The notes under the pieces are model-generated. The model was not told the origin of the DNA and made no database searches. It worked only from the letters and a program-made list of their open reading frames with translations. From Cyclobacteriaceae bacterium (lineage in GTDB: Bacteria > Bacteroidota > Bacteroidia > Cytophagales > Cyclobacteriaceae), in NCBI GenBank assembly GCA_020832305.1, contig JAFIEV010000082.1, positions 124,001 through 188,000 of the forward strand: 64,000 bases of DNA. Direction: 5' to 3'. This document shows, one piece after another, positions 9,360 through 18,409 of the stretch. Within the stretch, counting starts at the first letter, position 1. Every line of letters begins with the position of its first letter. The position numbers and the translations under genes were made by a program.

Positions 9360-10628
9360 TCAATCCAAATCCGGCGCTGGTGAATTTTCAATAAGTTTCA
9401 AAGATTCGTTTATGAATTTTTCGCCCGTCATTTCTCCCAGGCTGGTTCGGCTTATATACTCATATCGCTTAAAGCTGTCAAAATCTTCCTTGACCATTAT
9501 ATACCCAAAGGCATCATTTGTTAGACCTAATAGAAAAGGATGTTTGCCTTTCATATTTCTTTTGAGGTAATATCCTATATTGGGTAAGGCCTCACCGGGA
9601 ATGGTAAGCATTTGGGCGGTACCAATATTGAGAAGATTAAGTTGAGTAGAAATTACATTATCAGCATCTGTTTTGTGCCCAAGTGGTGAGTTTTCCAGAA
9701 TAAATCGCATCATAGGAGAATCAATATCCAGCTTTAGCATGGTATGGGTACTGTATAGAACCGGATTTTTTTGTAAGGGTGCCTTTTCAATAATCCGCAG
9801 GGCTTCATCGGCAAGTAGATTACCGATGCGGAGGCATTGTTCCCATGATCTTTCATCTTTTCCATCGCCTATACGATTATCTGCTGTGACCATTCCACCC
9901 AGCGCTCCATTCATAAAAATGGCAATACCACCCGTTTTCGATTCAATTCTATCGTACAATGGTCCGCATAGATCAGGACTTAAAATGCCCTGCCCGTTGC
10001 CAAGCACTTCAGGATGGATGGCATAATTTACCATCGTTGCAATTACTTTTGAACCATCGGATGTAACTGCCTGGAGTACATTACATCTTGGATCGTACAG
10101 CTGCGGGGCATAATAATTGTAAGCTATTTTTCCCTTGGCTTCATCAACAGCTATTTTAAGTTGCGCCGGCTCAAGTTTATCTATAGCTTCCTGTATAGCT
10201 TCGGCAATAATTTTCACACAGTTGTCGAGGTAGGTAAGGTCAGCAGCATGATTGCCGTCTTCATCTGCAAAAGCGTAGGCATCTGGTGCACTGTGGGTAT
10301 GTGTAGCCCCTATTAAAATGTTTTCGGGTGCAATTCCTTTTACTAAAGCCCGCGTACGATTGGCCAATGTTGAAGGCCATCCCAGGTTATCAATTCCAAC
10401 AATTGCTACCCTGGTTTTACCTTTTTCAAGGACGAGCGCCCTCACAAAAAGTTCCCCAAGTTTGGTATCAGCAGGTCGAGGTATACCCACACCCCCGGAA
10501 ACAGGAAGCAATGGGTCTGGTGTGATGTTTTTTACCGCAGCTCCTGCTTTAAAAACCTGAGCTTGCACACTTTCCGGAAGAAAAGTGAATAGGGTAAATA
10601 CATATAGCAGTAAAAATATTCTTGACAT
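9360..10628 (-). CDS. Neutral ceramidase-like exported hydrolase
   Basis: Predicted exported metal-dependent amidase of the neutral/alkaline ceramidase family. A signal peptide is followed by AGAAVKNITPD and the metal-site motif ATHTHSAPD typical of the family's N-terminal domain. At 422 residues it is much shorter than full ceramidases (about 650-700), lacking the C-terminal Ig-like domain, so the true substrate may be another N-acyl lipid. The frame extends to a GTG at 10664, but that codon lies inside the upstream terminator hairpin; ATG 10628 gives a better signal peptide and is preferred. Confidence 0.75.
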   Translation of the reverse strand: MSRIFLLLYVFTLFTFLPESVQAQVFKAGAAVKNITPDPLLPVSGGVGIPRPADTKLGELFVRALVLEKGKTRVAIVGIDNLGWPSTLANRTRALVKGIAPENILIGATHTHSAPDAYAFADEDGNHAADLTYLDNCVKIIAEAIQEAIDKLEPAQLKIAVDEAKGKIAYNYYAPQLYDPRCNVLQAVTSDGSKVIATMVNYAIHPEVLGNGQGILSPDLCGPLYDRIESKTGGIAIFMNGALGGMVTADNRIGDGKDERSWEQCLRIGNLLADEALRIIEKAPLQKNPVLYSTHTMLKLDIDSPMMRFILENSPLGHKTDADNVISTQLNLLNIGTAQMLTIPGEALPNIGYYLKRNMKGKHPFLLGLTNDAFGYIMVKEDFDSFKRYEYISRTSLGEMTGEKFINESLKLIENSPAPDLD

Positions 10629-10648
10629 AATAAATAATAGTTTGTAAG

Positions 10649-10678
10649 AAAAAGCCGGAGACACATTTGCATCTCCGG
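10649..10678 (-). terminator. Terminator after the YdjC-like gene
   Basis: On the minus strand CCGGAGA and TCTCCGG form a perfect 7-base stem with a 10-base loop, followed by C and five T. It lies between the YdjC-like stop (10694) and the ceramidase-like ATG (10628), so the second gene depends on read-through or its own promoter. Confidence 0.7.
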
Positions 10679-10693
10679 TATATGAATGTGTTT

Positions 10694-11704
10694 TTACTTC
10701 TTCTTTTTAGATTTCATTTTTTCATGGCGGGCCATGATATCTTTCCAGTTAGTGAAGATTATGCCTTCATCTTTGAAAAACTTTTTGATCTTCGGATCTG
10801 AAAACATTTGATATTCCCATACCCTTTGCTGCCAGGAACCTGTAACATCTTTAAGTTCTTCGGAATAGGCTGATGGGTGGAAAATTATTTCTGTTAACCC
10901 AGGTTCAAGATTGCGTACGAGGTTCATAAAGTTCTCGCATACTTCATCATAAGTTGATCCTTTAGGTACAGAAGTAAAGTAATCGAGTTTGGGTAAAGAA
11001 TAATTTTGAACCAGTTGTTTAAGTCTGTCGGTGATGGGATATCCCATTTCTTTATATTCCTTTTCTACTTTGGCATTGCCAAAGTCTATTACATTAGCAG
11101 GTATATTATATTCCTCGGCCAGTTTAAAAAAAACTTCTGTAAAATCGTTTGAGCCAAATAAGGTTCCCATATGGGTGTCCATATGATCGGGGCGATAGCC
11201 CATAGCAAGGGTTTTTTCAAGCTGAGCCCTTATCTCTTTGGCGACTTCCTCTTTCTTTCCGTTCATCACAACCTGTGGAACACTTTTCCAAAGTTTTCCT
11301 TCCGGATCAATTAAACTTGGTACTTCATCAGCAGGACTTACGGGGCCCCAACGATAGGTTTTCCATTCACTGGTAAGGGTAAGGTGCAGGCCAACATCTA
11401 TTTTGGGGTTTTTCTTCGCCCAATCGATGGACGGCCCATATGCCGGACAAGGCGCCATTGAGGCTGCAGATTGTATATGGCCATTTTTTAACAGGTCAAT
11501 AGTGGCTTCATTAGCCTCGGTATTCATACCAAAGTCATCTGCGTGCAGCATAATAACTTTTTTGCCTTTGGGAAACCCCAGCTTTTCTGCCCAGGTAATA
11601 CCTGCCTCTTCAGGTTGTGATTTACCTGCAGGAGGTGTAAAACCAAAAAATAATACGGCTACCATTGAATAAGACAGTAACCTTAAAAAAAAGCTTTTGC
11701 GCAT
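10694..11704 (-). CDS. YdjC/ChbG-family carbohydrate deacetylase, exported
   Basis: A 336-residue member of the YdjC (ChbG/HpnK) deacetylase family. After a signal peptide the metal-binding HADDFGMN appears near residue 55, the second motif GLHLTLTSEW near 104, and DHMDTHMGT near 174, giving the Asp/His/His ligands of the family. ChbG removes acetyl groups from chito-oligosaccharides in the cytoplasm; export of this version suggests an extracellular or periplasmic glycan or glycolipid. It is the first gene of a same-strand set with the ceramidase-like enzyme and the alpha/beta hydrolase. Confidence 0.8.
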   Translation of the reverse strand: MRKSFFLRLLSYSMVAVLFFGFTPPAGKSQPEEAGITWAEKLGFPKGKKVIMLHADDFGMNTEANEATIDLLKNGHIQSAASMAPCPAYGPSIDWAKKNPKIDVGLHLTLTSEWKTYRWGPVSPADEVPSLIDPEGKLWKSVPQVVMNGKKEEVAKEIRAQLEKTLAMGYRPDHMDTHMGTLFGSNDFTEVFFKLAEEYNIPANVIDFGNAKVEKEYKEMGYPITDRLKQLVQNYSLPKLDYFTSVPKGSTYDEVCENFMNLVRNLEPGLTEIIFHPSAYSEELKDVTGSWQQRVWEYQMFSDPKIKKFFKDEGIIFTNWKDIMARHEKMKSKKKK

Positions 11705-11913
11705 GATTTTAAAATTTGTTTTGATTAAATATAAATTGTTAAAACGATTTTGTGATTCCTTAACATGTCTTATTTACACGCTTGAAGTACTACTACAGGA
11801 TGCGAATAAATTTGAAGACGCAGGAAATTAACAAAAAGGAAGGTAGAGGTTTGCTATGCGGAAGGATGTTTTGTATATTGATATGCAACTAAAATTATAA
11901 GAAATGAAGAAAG

Positions 11914-11998
11914 TACCCGGAGCGGGACTTGAACCCGCACGGCCTCAACGGCCACAGGATTTTAAGTCCTGCGTGTCTACCAGTTCCACCATCCGGGC
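11914..11998 (-). tRNA. tRNA-Leu (anticodon TAA)
   Basis: An 85-base class II tRNA. The acceptor stem GCCCGGA (11998-11992) pairs with TCCGGGT (11921-11915, one G-T pair) and the discriminator is A. The anticodon loop CTTAAAA reads TAA, the variable arm pairs GGCC with GGCC, and the T loop is GTTCAAG. CCA is not encoded. It lies 84 bases downstream of tRNA-Gly on the same strand and may be co-transcribed. Confidence 0.96.
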
Positions 11999-12082
11999 CT
12001 CAGCTACCTAATGTAGCTATGGCAAATTGCCTTATTTTGAATATTTTAATAGGCGATGATTACAAATCAGGCATAAAAAAAG

Positions 12083-12155
<73 letters not shown>

Positions 12156-12183
12156 TTGTGTTACCCGTTAGCGTAACGGACTG

Positions 12184-12214
12184 CAAAGATAATATCTCGG
12201 ATTAAATATACAAT
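12184..12214 (-). promoter_or_regulatory. Promoter of the tRNA-Gly/tRNA-Leu unit
   Basis: On the minus strand ATTG, 19 bases, TATCTTTG matches the Bacteroidota -33/-7 consensus with one difference in the -33 box. The predicted transcript start is about 20 bases before tRNA-Gly. The -7 box continues as CAGTCC, the same extension as in the rplU promoter. Confidence 0.7.
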
Positions 12215-12352
12215 ACTGCCAATAAAAATTTTCAAGCCATTGTGGTATGAAAGGTGTTTTGTAATATCTTGCATTGGATAATGATGTAAGTTTCATCTAT
12301 ATAACCGGGCCTAAGCCCCAATGCTTTTTTAGTTTTTTTTAAATGTCTTGTC

Positions 12353-13735
12353 ATGTCAAATATCTCAAATTACAAAGATTATCTCAATAGCCATAAAGTA
12401 CGCTTTCTGGATGAATTGTTTGAGCTTCTACGCATTCCATCGGTTAGCGCTGACAGTAAGTACAAACAGGATGTGCAACGTGCTGCTGATTTTGTTAAAT
12501 CAAAACTCGAAGCTGCCGGTGTGGAAAAAGTGGAAATTTGTGAAACTCAAAAACATCCCATCGTATATGGTGAGAAAGTTGTAGATACATCGCTGCCAAC
12601 AATTTTAGTGTATGGCCATTACGACGTTCAGCCTGCCGATCCTCTGGAATTATGGGAATCACCACCTTTTGAGCCGACCATAAGGGATAACCGTATTCAT
12701 GCCAGGGGCTCATGTGATGATAAAGGACAGTTTTACATGCATGTAAAAGCATTTGAAACTTTAAACGCCTGTGGAAGCCTGCCATGTAATGTAAAATTCA
12801 TGATCGAAGGAGAAGAGGAAATCGGGTCTGCAAATCTTGCAAGCTTTGTAAAGGAAAATGCAGATAAACTCGCCTCAGATATCATCCTGATCTCAGATAC
12901 CAGTATGATTTCTATGGAGCATCCTTCGATTACAGCAGGGCTTAAAGGTTTGTGCTATATGGAAGTTGAGGTAACAGGACCAAAACGCGATTTGCACTCT
13001 GGAACTTACGGTGGGGCTGTAGCCAATCCCGTGAATGTACTTTGCGACATAATCGCCAGGTTAAAAGATGAGCATCAACGCATTACCATACCTGGCTTTT
13101 ATGACAAGGTTGTGGAACTCAGCGAAGACGAAAGAAAGAAAATAGCTGAAGCACCCTTTAATCTCGAAAAATACAAAGAAGCACTGGATGTAGAAGATGT
13201 AATGGGTGAGGCTGGTTATTCAACAGTAGAGCGAACCGGAATAAGACCTACCCTGGATGTAAATGGTATATGGGGTGGATATATAGGCGAAGGAGCCAAA
13301 ACAGTTTTACCTTCTAAAGCTTATGCAAAAATCTCTATGCGTTTAGTGCCTGACCAGTCTAGTAAGGAAATAGAAAAACTATTCACAGACTATTTTATAA
13401 GTCTGGCCCCAAAAGGGGTTAAGGTAAAAGTGAGCCCGCATCATGGTGGTGAACCGGTCGTTACACCTATTGATTCTCTTGCCTTTAAAGCAGCGGAAGA
13501 AGCCTTTTTAGAAGGGTGGGGTAAAAAACCCATACCTACAAGAGATGGAGGTAGTATACCTATTGTCGCCCTCTTTGACAAAGTTCTTAAAACCAAAAGC
13601 ATACTCATGGGCTTCGGCCTTGATAAAGATGCCATTCATTCTCCTAATGAAAGTTATGGCATCGACAATTTTTACAAGGGTATTGAAACCATCATCTTAT
13701 TTCACAAGCACTTTGCCCGAATTATGAAAAAGTAA
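12353..13735 (+). CDS. M20-family metallo-dipeptidase
   Basis: A 460-residue M20 peptidase (ArgE/DapE/CPG2 group, dipeptidase branch). Zinc-site motifs are YGHYDVQPAD near residue 84, RGSCDDKGQ near 118, and EGEEEIGS near 151 (catalytic Glu plus ligand). The dimerisation lid with HSGTYGG lies near 216 and the last His is in the C-terminal IHSPNES. No signal peptide is visible, so it probably cleaves dipeptides in the cytoplasm. Monocistronic, closed by the terminator at 13744. Confidence 0.9.
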   Translation: MSNISNYKDYLNSHKVRFLDELFELLRIPSVSADSKYKQDVQRAADFVKSKLEAAGVEKVEICETQKHPIVYGEKVVDTSLPTILVYGHYDVQPADPLELWESPPFEPTIRDNRIHARGSCDDKGQFYMHVKAFETLNACGSLPCNVKFMIEGEEEIGSANLASFVKENADKLASDIILISDTSMISMEHPSITAGLKGLCYMEVEVTGPKRDLHSGTYGGAVANPVNVLCDIIARLKDEHQRITIPGFYDKVVELSEDERKKIAEAPFNLEKYKEALDVEDVMGEAGYSTVERTGIRPTLDVNGIWGGYIGEGAKTVLPSKAYAKISMRLVPDQSSKEIEKLFTDYFISLAPKGVKVKVSPHHGGEPVVTPIDSLAFKAAEEAFLEGWGKKPIPTRDGGSIPIVALFDKVLKTKSILMGFGLDKDAIHSPNESYGIDNFYKGIETIILFHKHFARIMKK

Positions 13736-13743
13736 TAATCTTC

Positions 13744-13783
13744 ACTGAGGCTGTTTTAACTAGAGACAGCCTCAGTATTTTTT
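13744..13783 (+). terminator. Rho-independent terminator of the M20 peptidase gene
   Basis: ACTGAGGCTGT (13744-13754) and its perfect complement (13766-13776) form an 11-base stem with an 11-base loop, followed by a T-rich run. It starts nine bases after the stop codon. Confidence 0.9.
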
Positions 13784-13917
13784 AAGACTTTCTTCATAGC
13801 AATGTCAGACTGCAAACATCCTCTCCCTGACATTTAATCGTTTATTCAAGACCTTTTAGTGTAAAACCTGTTACCTTCGTATCGTTTTATGATCATGAAG
13901 TCGTTACTCCTGAAGAT

Positions 13918-16089
13918 ATGAAAAGTAAAATATTTAAATTGAAAATCCTGTTACTGTTTTTAATTGGATTTTTTAATCAGATTCAGGCACAAATACTGCA
14001 ACCAGCCAAATGGTCCTATGACTTTGCGCCTTCAGAAGTTAAAATTGGTGAAGAGGTTGACCTTATCTTTAATGTAAAAATAGATAGAAACTGGTATCTG
14101 TATTCATCTGACTTTGACCCCGATCTAGGGCCAATGGTTACAGAATTCAGTTTTGTGCCTCATCAATCATATGAATTGATTGGAGAAATAATACCTGTAA
14201 ATCCATCAAAAGGATATGATGATATTTTTAATGGGGAATACACCTACTTTAAAGGAACAGGTCAGTTCAGGCAAAAGATTGTAATACGCAGTGAAAACCC
14301 CGTGATTCGCGGTGAATATTCATACCAGGTATGCTCAGATGTGGATGGAAAATGTATCCCTTTTGATGATGATTTTGAATTTTCAAACATTAAAGTAAAG
14401 GGAGGCGTCTCTGCTTCTGAATCAAGACAAAGCCAGGCAGAACCTACGAAAAGAGCTAAGGAAGAAGCTGCTGAAGTAAATGATGGCGCTGATAATGCAC
14501 AGGAAAAGAGTGCGGCAGGCCCAATGTTTGAAGTCAAAGAATTTCAAACAGAAGCAAGAGAAACAAACCTCGAAGACAGAAAGTCAGGAGAGAAGACTTC
14601 AGTTCTCAAGCAAAGGTCGCCCAATGATGCATATTCGTTGTTAGCATTTATTTTTATCGCGTTTCTGGGTGGTCTGGCTGCATTGTTTACACCTTGCGTC
14701 TTTCCAATGATTCCCATGACGGTTTCCTTTTTTACCGGCAAGGCCAAAACCAGGCCGCAAGCAGTCAAAAATGCATTTATTTACGGCTTTTCGATTATAT
14801 TAATATACACGGTAATCGGTTCAGTTTTTGCGCCTTTTATGGGACCGGGCATGGCCAATGAATTGGCTACCAACTGGATCCCCAACGTTATTTTTTCTTT
14901 GGTTTTCATCATTTTTGCCTTGTCTTTTTTCGGCCTTTTTGAAATCACCTTACCCAGTTCATTCGTAAATAAAATGGATAAGAAGGCAGACCAGGGCGGT
15001 ATAATAGGAATATTCTTCATGGCTTTTACCCTGGTACTGGTTTCATTTTCCTGTACAGGTCCTATTGTAGGTAGTATATTGGTAGAATCAGCCGGTGGAC
15101 TTGTACTTAAACCCATACTGGGTATGTTTGGCTTTTCACTTGCCTTTGCCATTCCTTTCACTCTATTTGCCATTTTTCCCGAATGGCTGAATTCTCTGCC
15201 CAAGTCAGGGGGTTGGTTGAACTCTGTAAAAGTTTTTCTGGGATTTATCGAACTGGCGTTGGCCCTCAAATTTCTTAGTGTTGCCGATCAGGCCTATCAT
15301 TGGGGTATACTTGACAGAGAAATATACATTGCCTTTTGGATTGTGATTTTCACGTTACTGGGTTTTTACTTTTTGGGCAAGATAAGATTGCCACATGATT
15401 CGGAACTTAAGCATGTAAGCGTTGGTCGTTTAATGCTGGCTATCATAACTTTTACTTTTGTCACCTATCTGGTGCCTGGTATGTTTGGGGCACCACTCAA
15501 AGGACTTGCAGGATATTTACCTCCCTTGTCAACCCATGATTTTAATTTATCTAATGTAATTATGCGTTCTGAAATGGGATATGCAGATATAAGAGATGAG
15601 TTATGTGACGATCCTGAGTATGCAGATTTTTTACATTTACCACATGATATCCGTGGCTACTTCGACTACGAACAAGCGCTGGCTTGTGCCAGAGAGAAAA
15701 ACAAGCCTTTGTTTATAGACTTTACCGGGCATGGTTGTGTGAATTGCAGGGAAATGGAAGCCAGGGTTTGGTCGAATCCTGAAGTACTGCGCAGGTTGAG
15801 AAACGATTTTGTGGTTGTGGCTCTTTATGTCGATGATAAAAAAGAGTTGCCAGAAAATAAATGGTACACCTCCAAATACGATGGTAAAGTAAAGAAATCT
15901 ATCGGCAAGCAAAATGCTGATTTTCAAATAACGCGTTTTCAAAATAATGCCCAGCCATTTTATGTAATCCTGGATGCCAACGAAGAAATGTTGTTGGAGC
16001 CAAAAGCCTATGACCTTAACGCTTCAAATTTTGTTTCTTTTCTCGATGATGCACTTGAAAAATTTGAACAGAAAGCATCCACCTTTTGA
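13918..16089 (+). CDS. dsbD: Thiol:disulfide interchange protein DsbD
   Basis: A 723-residue inner-membrane reductant importer. A signal peptide leads an N-terminal DsbD-alpha-like domain (to about residue 165), a charged linker, then eight predicted membrane helices starting with the redox motif FTPCVFPMIPM near 258 and a second Cys region FSCTGPIVG near 380, and a C-terminal thioredoxin domain with GHGCVNCREME near 605. It passes electrons from cytoplasmic thioredoxin to periplasmic thiol proteins; the redoxin at 7418 is one possible client, though not linked. Length and domain order are normal for Bacteroidota. Confidence 0.92.
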   Translation: MKSKIFKLKILLLFLIGFFNQIQAQILQPAKWSYDFAPSEVKIGEEVDLIFNVKIDRNWYLYSSDFDPDLGPMVTEFSFVPHQSYELIGEIIPVNPSKGYDDIFNGEYTYFKGTGQFRQKIVIRSENPVIRGEYSYQVCSDVDGKCIPFDDDFEFSNIKVKGGVSASESRQSQAEPTKRAKEEAAEVNDGADNAQEKSAAGPMFEVKEFQTEARETNLEDRKSGEKTSVLKQRSPNDAYSLLAFIFIAFLGGLAALFTPCVFPMIPMTVSFFTGKAKTRPQAVKNAFIYGFSIILIYTVIGSVFAPFMGPGMANELATNWIPNVIFSLVFIIFALSFFGLFEITLPSSFVNKMDKKADQGGIIGIFFMAFTLVLVSFSCTGPIVGSILVESAGGLVLKPILGMFGFSLAFAIPFTLFAIFPEWLNSLPKSGGWLNSVKVFLGFIELALALKFLSVADQAYHWGILDREIYIAFWIVIFTLLGFYFLGKIRLPHDSELKHVSVGRLMLAIITFTFVTYLVPGMFGAPLKGLAGYLPPLSTHDFNLSNVIMRSEMGYADIRDELCDDPEYADFLHLPHDIRGYFDYEQALACAREKNKPLFIDFTGHGCVNCREMEARVWSNPEVLRRLRNDFVVVALYVDDKKELPENKWYTSKYDGKVKKSIGKQNADFQITRFQNNAQPFYVILDANEEMLLEPKAYDLNASNFVSFLDDALEKFEQKASTF

Positions 16090-16170
16090 AATACGGGTGT
16101 TTTTACGTGCAGTTTCATACCATTAAGTGGAAAATGTAAAGATTTCTTTGCTTAATTATACTAATATTTG

Positions 16171-16199
16171 ATTTTTACTATTAAATATTTAGTAAAAAT
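16171..16199. promoter_or_regulatory. Perfect 10-base inverted repeat, operator candidate
   Basis: ATTTTTACTA and TAGTAAAAAT form a perfect 10-base inverted repeat with a 9-base spacer, 61 bases before the start of the conserved unknown gene and 82 bases after dsbD. The AT-rich dyad suits an operator better than a terminator, as no T-run follows. Confidence 0.4.
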
Positions 16200-16260
16200 A
16201 TTACATTTAGCACAGAAATATAAAATTACATTTTTTGTAACCACATTCCATAAAAGATAT

Positions 16261-17706
16261 ATGGCAAAGCTTAAGAATATCATCAAACAACTGTCTGACG
16301 AAGATTTTGATGCTATTTATAATTCATTGCAGGAGAGCAGTGCAGATAAATCGGCGTATTTGTTGCGATCAATGCGCGAAAAACATCAATCCGATGCCAA
16401 GATCATGGAGGAGCTTGGTGTGAATACCAACGCCTATTATACACTGCGATCAAGATTAAACCAGAAAATTGAAGAGTATCTGCTTCAACAAATGGAAAAT
16501 CCAAGAACAGATATCCTCAAAAAGGTAGCCAACATCAATGAGATTATTTTTACCAAGAAAAAGGCCATAGCCATAGCCACCCTTAAAAAGCTTGAAAAAG
16601 AACTTATTGATTATGATCTTTCCAATGAATTGACAGTTGTTTATAAAGCACTCAAAAAGCTTCATATTAATACAGCAGACCATTTTCAGTATTCTCAATT
16701 ATACAACCGGCATGTAGCTTATATGCTGGCGGTAGACAAAGCTGAAGAACTGCTGGCAGAATACTTTAAAAAATATGGTGGATTTACCCTTTCAGGAGAT
16801 GAAATTTCAAAACTCGAACTTACACTGCTCAGCAGGGAGATGAATAACGTGGCCGGATTGTACAAGTCTCACCGGCTTTATGTATATCAAAACTGTATGA
16901 ACATTTTTCATCGCTTATTTGTCATAGGTGATGATAATATGGAGGATGATGTTGAGCCAATAGAAGATATTCTGGTCAACGTACAACGTATTTTTGATGA
17001 ATATCATCTCGATTCCATTTATTATCACCTAAAAGTGGTTTTTGAATATCTCAAACTTGAATATTACGATCATTATAAAGTATATCGAAAAGCAGAAAAT
17101 TATTTTGAAGAAGTAAATGAAAGCTGCGCCTCATTACTTTCAAATTATACCCTTTACACATATCCGGCACAATTTCTCATAACCAAAATACGTCGCCATA
17201 TCCGAATGAACAATGTGGATGAAATGTATGATGAAAATGATGGGATATTTCAGGATTTCGAAGCCGACCCAAACGATATTCCTAATTATATCACCTATAT
17301 CACTTACAGGGCAATAGGCTGCTACTATCATAAAAAGTACGATGAAGCTGCCAAGTGGATTAATAACCTGCTCAATGAGGTAAGTTTGAAAAAATATCCC
17401 GCTGCACAGCTTGAAATAAAGGTATTATTGGCGCTACAGTATTGTATGGTAAAAGATTATGACCTGTTCAACCAGCTTATCAATAGTATCCAACGGCAAA
17501 TCAGACTACTTGGCAAAGATGTTTGCGACCATGTTGTAGTATTCACTAAGATGATGAAAATATCTATAAGTGATGCCAAAAGAAATAAAAAATCGAAGAT
17601 TGAAAGCCTGGCTGATAAATTCCGCTCGTATAAGTCAAGAAATTTTGCTCCTACGCTGCTTATAAAAGCTGATGATGAATTTGTGGATGCGTTAAGTTCA
17701 AATTGA
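16261..17706 (+). CDS. Conserved helical protein of unknown function
   Basis: I do not recognise a named family. The 481-residue product starts MAKLKNIIKQ; the frame stays open upstream to 16168, but that extension is AT-rich, covers the dyad at 16171-16199 and is unlikely to be translated. The protein is almost entirely helical, rich in Tyr, Lys and Glu, with no signal peptide or membrane segment. Repeated helix pairs across residues 130-420 look like a TPR-type or scaffold solenoid. The first 90 residues (DEDFDAIYNSL, then TNAYYTLRSRLNQKIEEYL) may be a separate helical domain. A terminator follows directly. Its independent transcription unit argues it is a real, regulated gene. Confidence 0.75.
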   Translation: MAKLKNIIKQLSDEDFDAIYNSLQESSADKSAYLLRSMREKHQSDAKIMEELGVNTNAYYTLRSRLNQKIEEYLLQQMENPRTDILKKVANINEIIFTKKKAIAIATLKKLEKELIDYDLSNELTVVYKALKKLHINTADHFQYSQLYNRHVAYMLAVDKAEELLAEYFKKYGGFTLSGDEISKLELTLLSREMNNVAGLYKSHRLYVYQNCMNIFHRLFVIGDDNMEDDVEPIEDILVNVQRIFDEYHLDSIYYHLKVVFEYLKLEYYDHYKVYRKAENYFEEVNESCASLLSNYTLYTYPAQFLITKIRRHIRMNNVDEMYDENDGIFQDFEADPNDIPNYITYITYRAIGCYYHKKYDEAAKWINNLLNEVSLKKYPAAQLEIKVLLALQYCMVKDYDLFNQLINSIQRQIRLLGKDVCDHVVVFTKMMKISISDAKRNKKSKIESLADKFRSYKSRNFAPTLLIKADDEFVDALSSN

Positions 17707-17762
17707 TTGCAATAATTGTTGGCCATACCATATTTTGTGGTCTTAGCCATCTATAACATAAC

Positions 17763-17815
17763 AAACCCTGGGAATCAGCATATTTTTATGTTGAAATCCC
17801 AGGGTTTATTTTTTT
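17763..17815 (+). terminator. Rho-independent terminator
   Basis: AAACCCTGGGA (17763-17773) pairs perfectly with 17797-17807, followed by A and a run of seven T. It ends the unknown gene at 16261-17706. Confidence 0.9.
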
Positions 17816-17833
17816 ACGGAAGCTCTACTATTT

Positions 17834-18253
17834 TCAAACGTTAAGCTTTTCCAGATTTTCCTGTGAAAGTGGCTTATTGATATATTTCTTTACATAAATG
17901 TATTCCTTCGATTTGTTGACATCCTGCGGATTTATGGAAGACGTGAGCATAACGATTTTACATTTGGTTTTGGTTGGTTCATGTAATTTTTCGAATTCAT
18001 CCAAAAATTGAAAACCATCCATCAACGGCATGTCAATATCAAGAAAAATTACGTCTGGAAGTATTTTTTCAGACAAATCACCCAGTTTTTCGATGTTTTT
18101 CAAAAACTCGATTGCACTCCTGGCTCCGGTATGCGTAAAAATATTCTGGGTTATATTGGCCGCTTCAATCATTTTTTGATTGATGAGATTATCGATTTCA
18201 TTATCATCGATCAGCATGACATTAAAATACCGTGGTTTGCCTTTATCTGACAT
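17834..18253 (-). CDS. Single-domain response regulator (CheY-like)
   Basis: A 139-residue receiver domain with no output domain. The acidic pair is in VMLIDDNEIDN, the phosphoacceptor Asp is in DVIFLDIDMPLMDGF (about residue 72-74), the Ser/Thr switch is MLTSS and the conserved Lys is in INKP. Free receivers of this kind usually pass phosphate within a relay or act on a partner protein. No histidine kinase is nearby; the GAF sensor at 5999 has no kinase domain. Its partner cannot be named. Confidence 0.9.
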   Translation of the reverse strand: MSDKGKPRYFNVMLIDDNEIDNLINQKMIEAANITQNIFTHTGARSAIEFLKNIEKLGDLSEKILPDVIFLDIDMPLMDGFQFLDEFEKLHEPTKTKCKIVMLTSSINPQDVNKSKEYIYVKKYINKPLSQENLEKLNV

Positions 18254-18409
18254 ATTATAAATCTTTTTAGAATGCGCCTAAATTATTAAACTTTAATGAA
18301 TTAACACAGAAATTAATAATATTTTAGCTTAAAAATATGCTATTAAATCAATAAATTCCAAGATACATTAAATTATATTTTGCAAAAAATGTTTTCACAA
18401 CTGTTTAAA

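Noticed and set aside
12165-12179. CCGTTA/TAACGG hairpin as tRNA leader control
   Set aside because: It overlaps the predicted start of transcription and is short; no regulation can be inferred.
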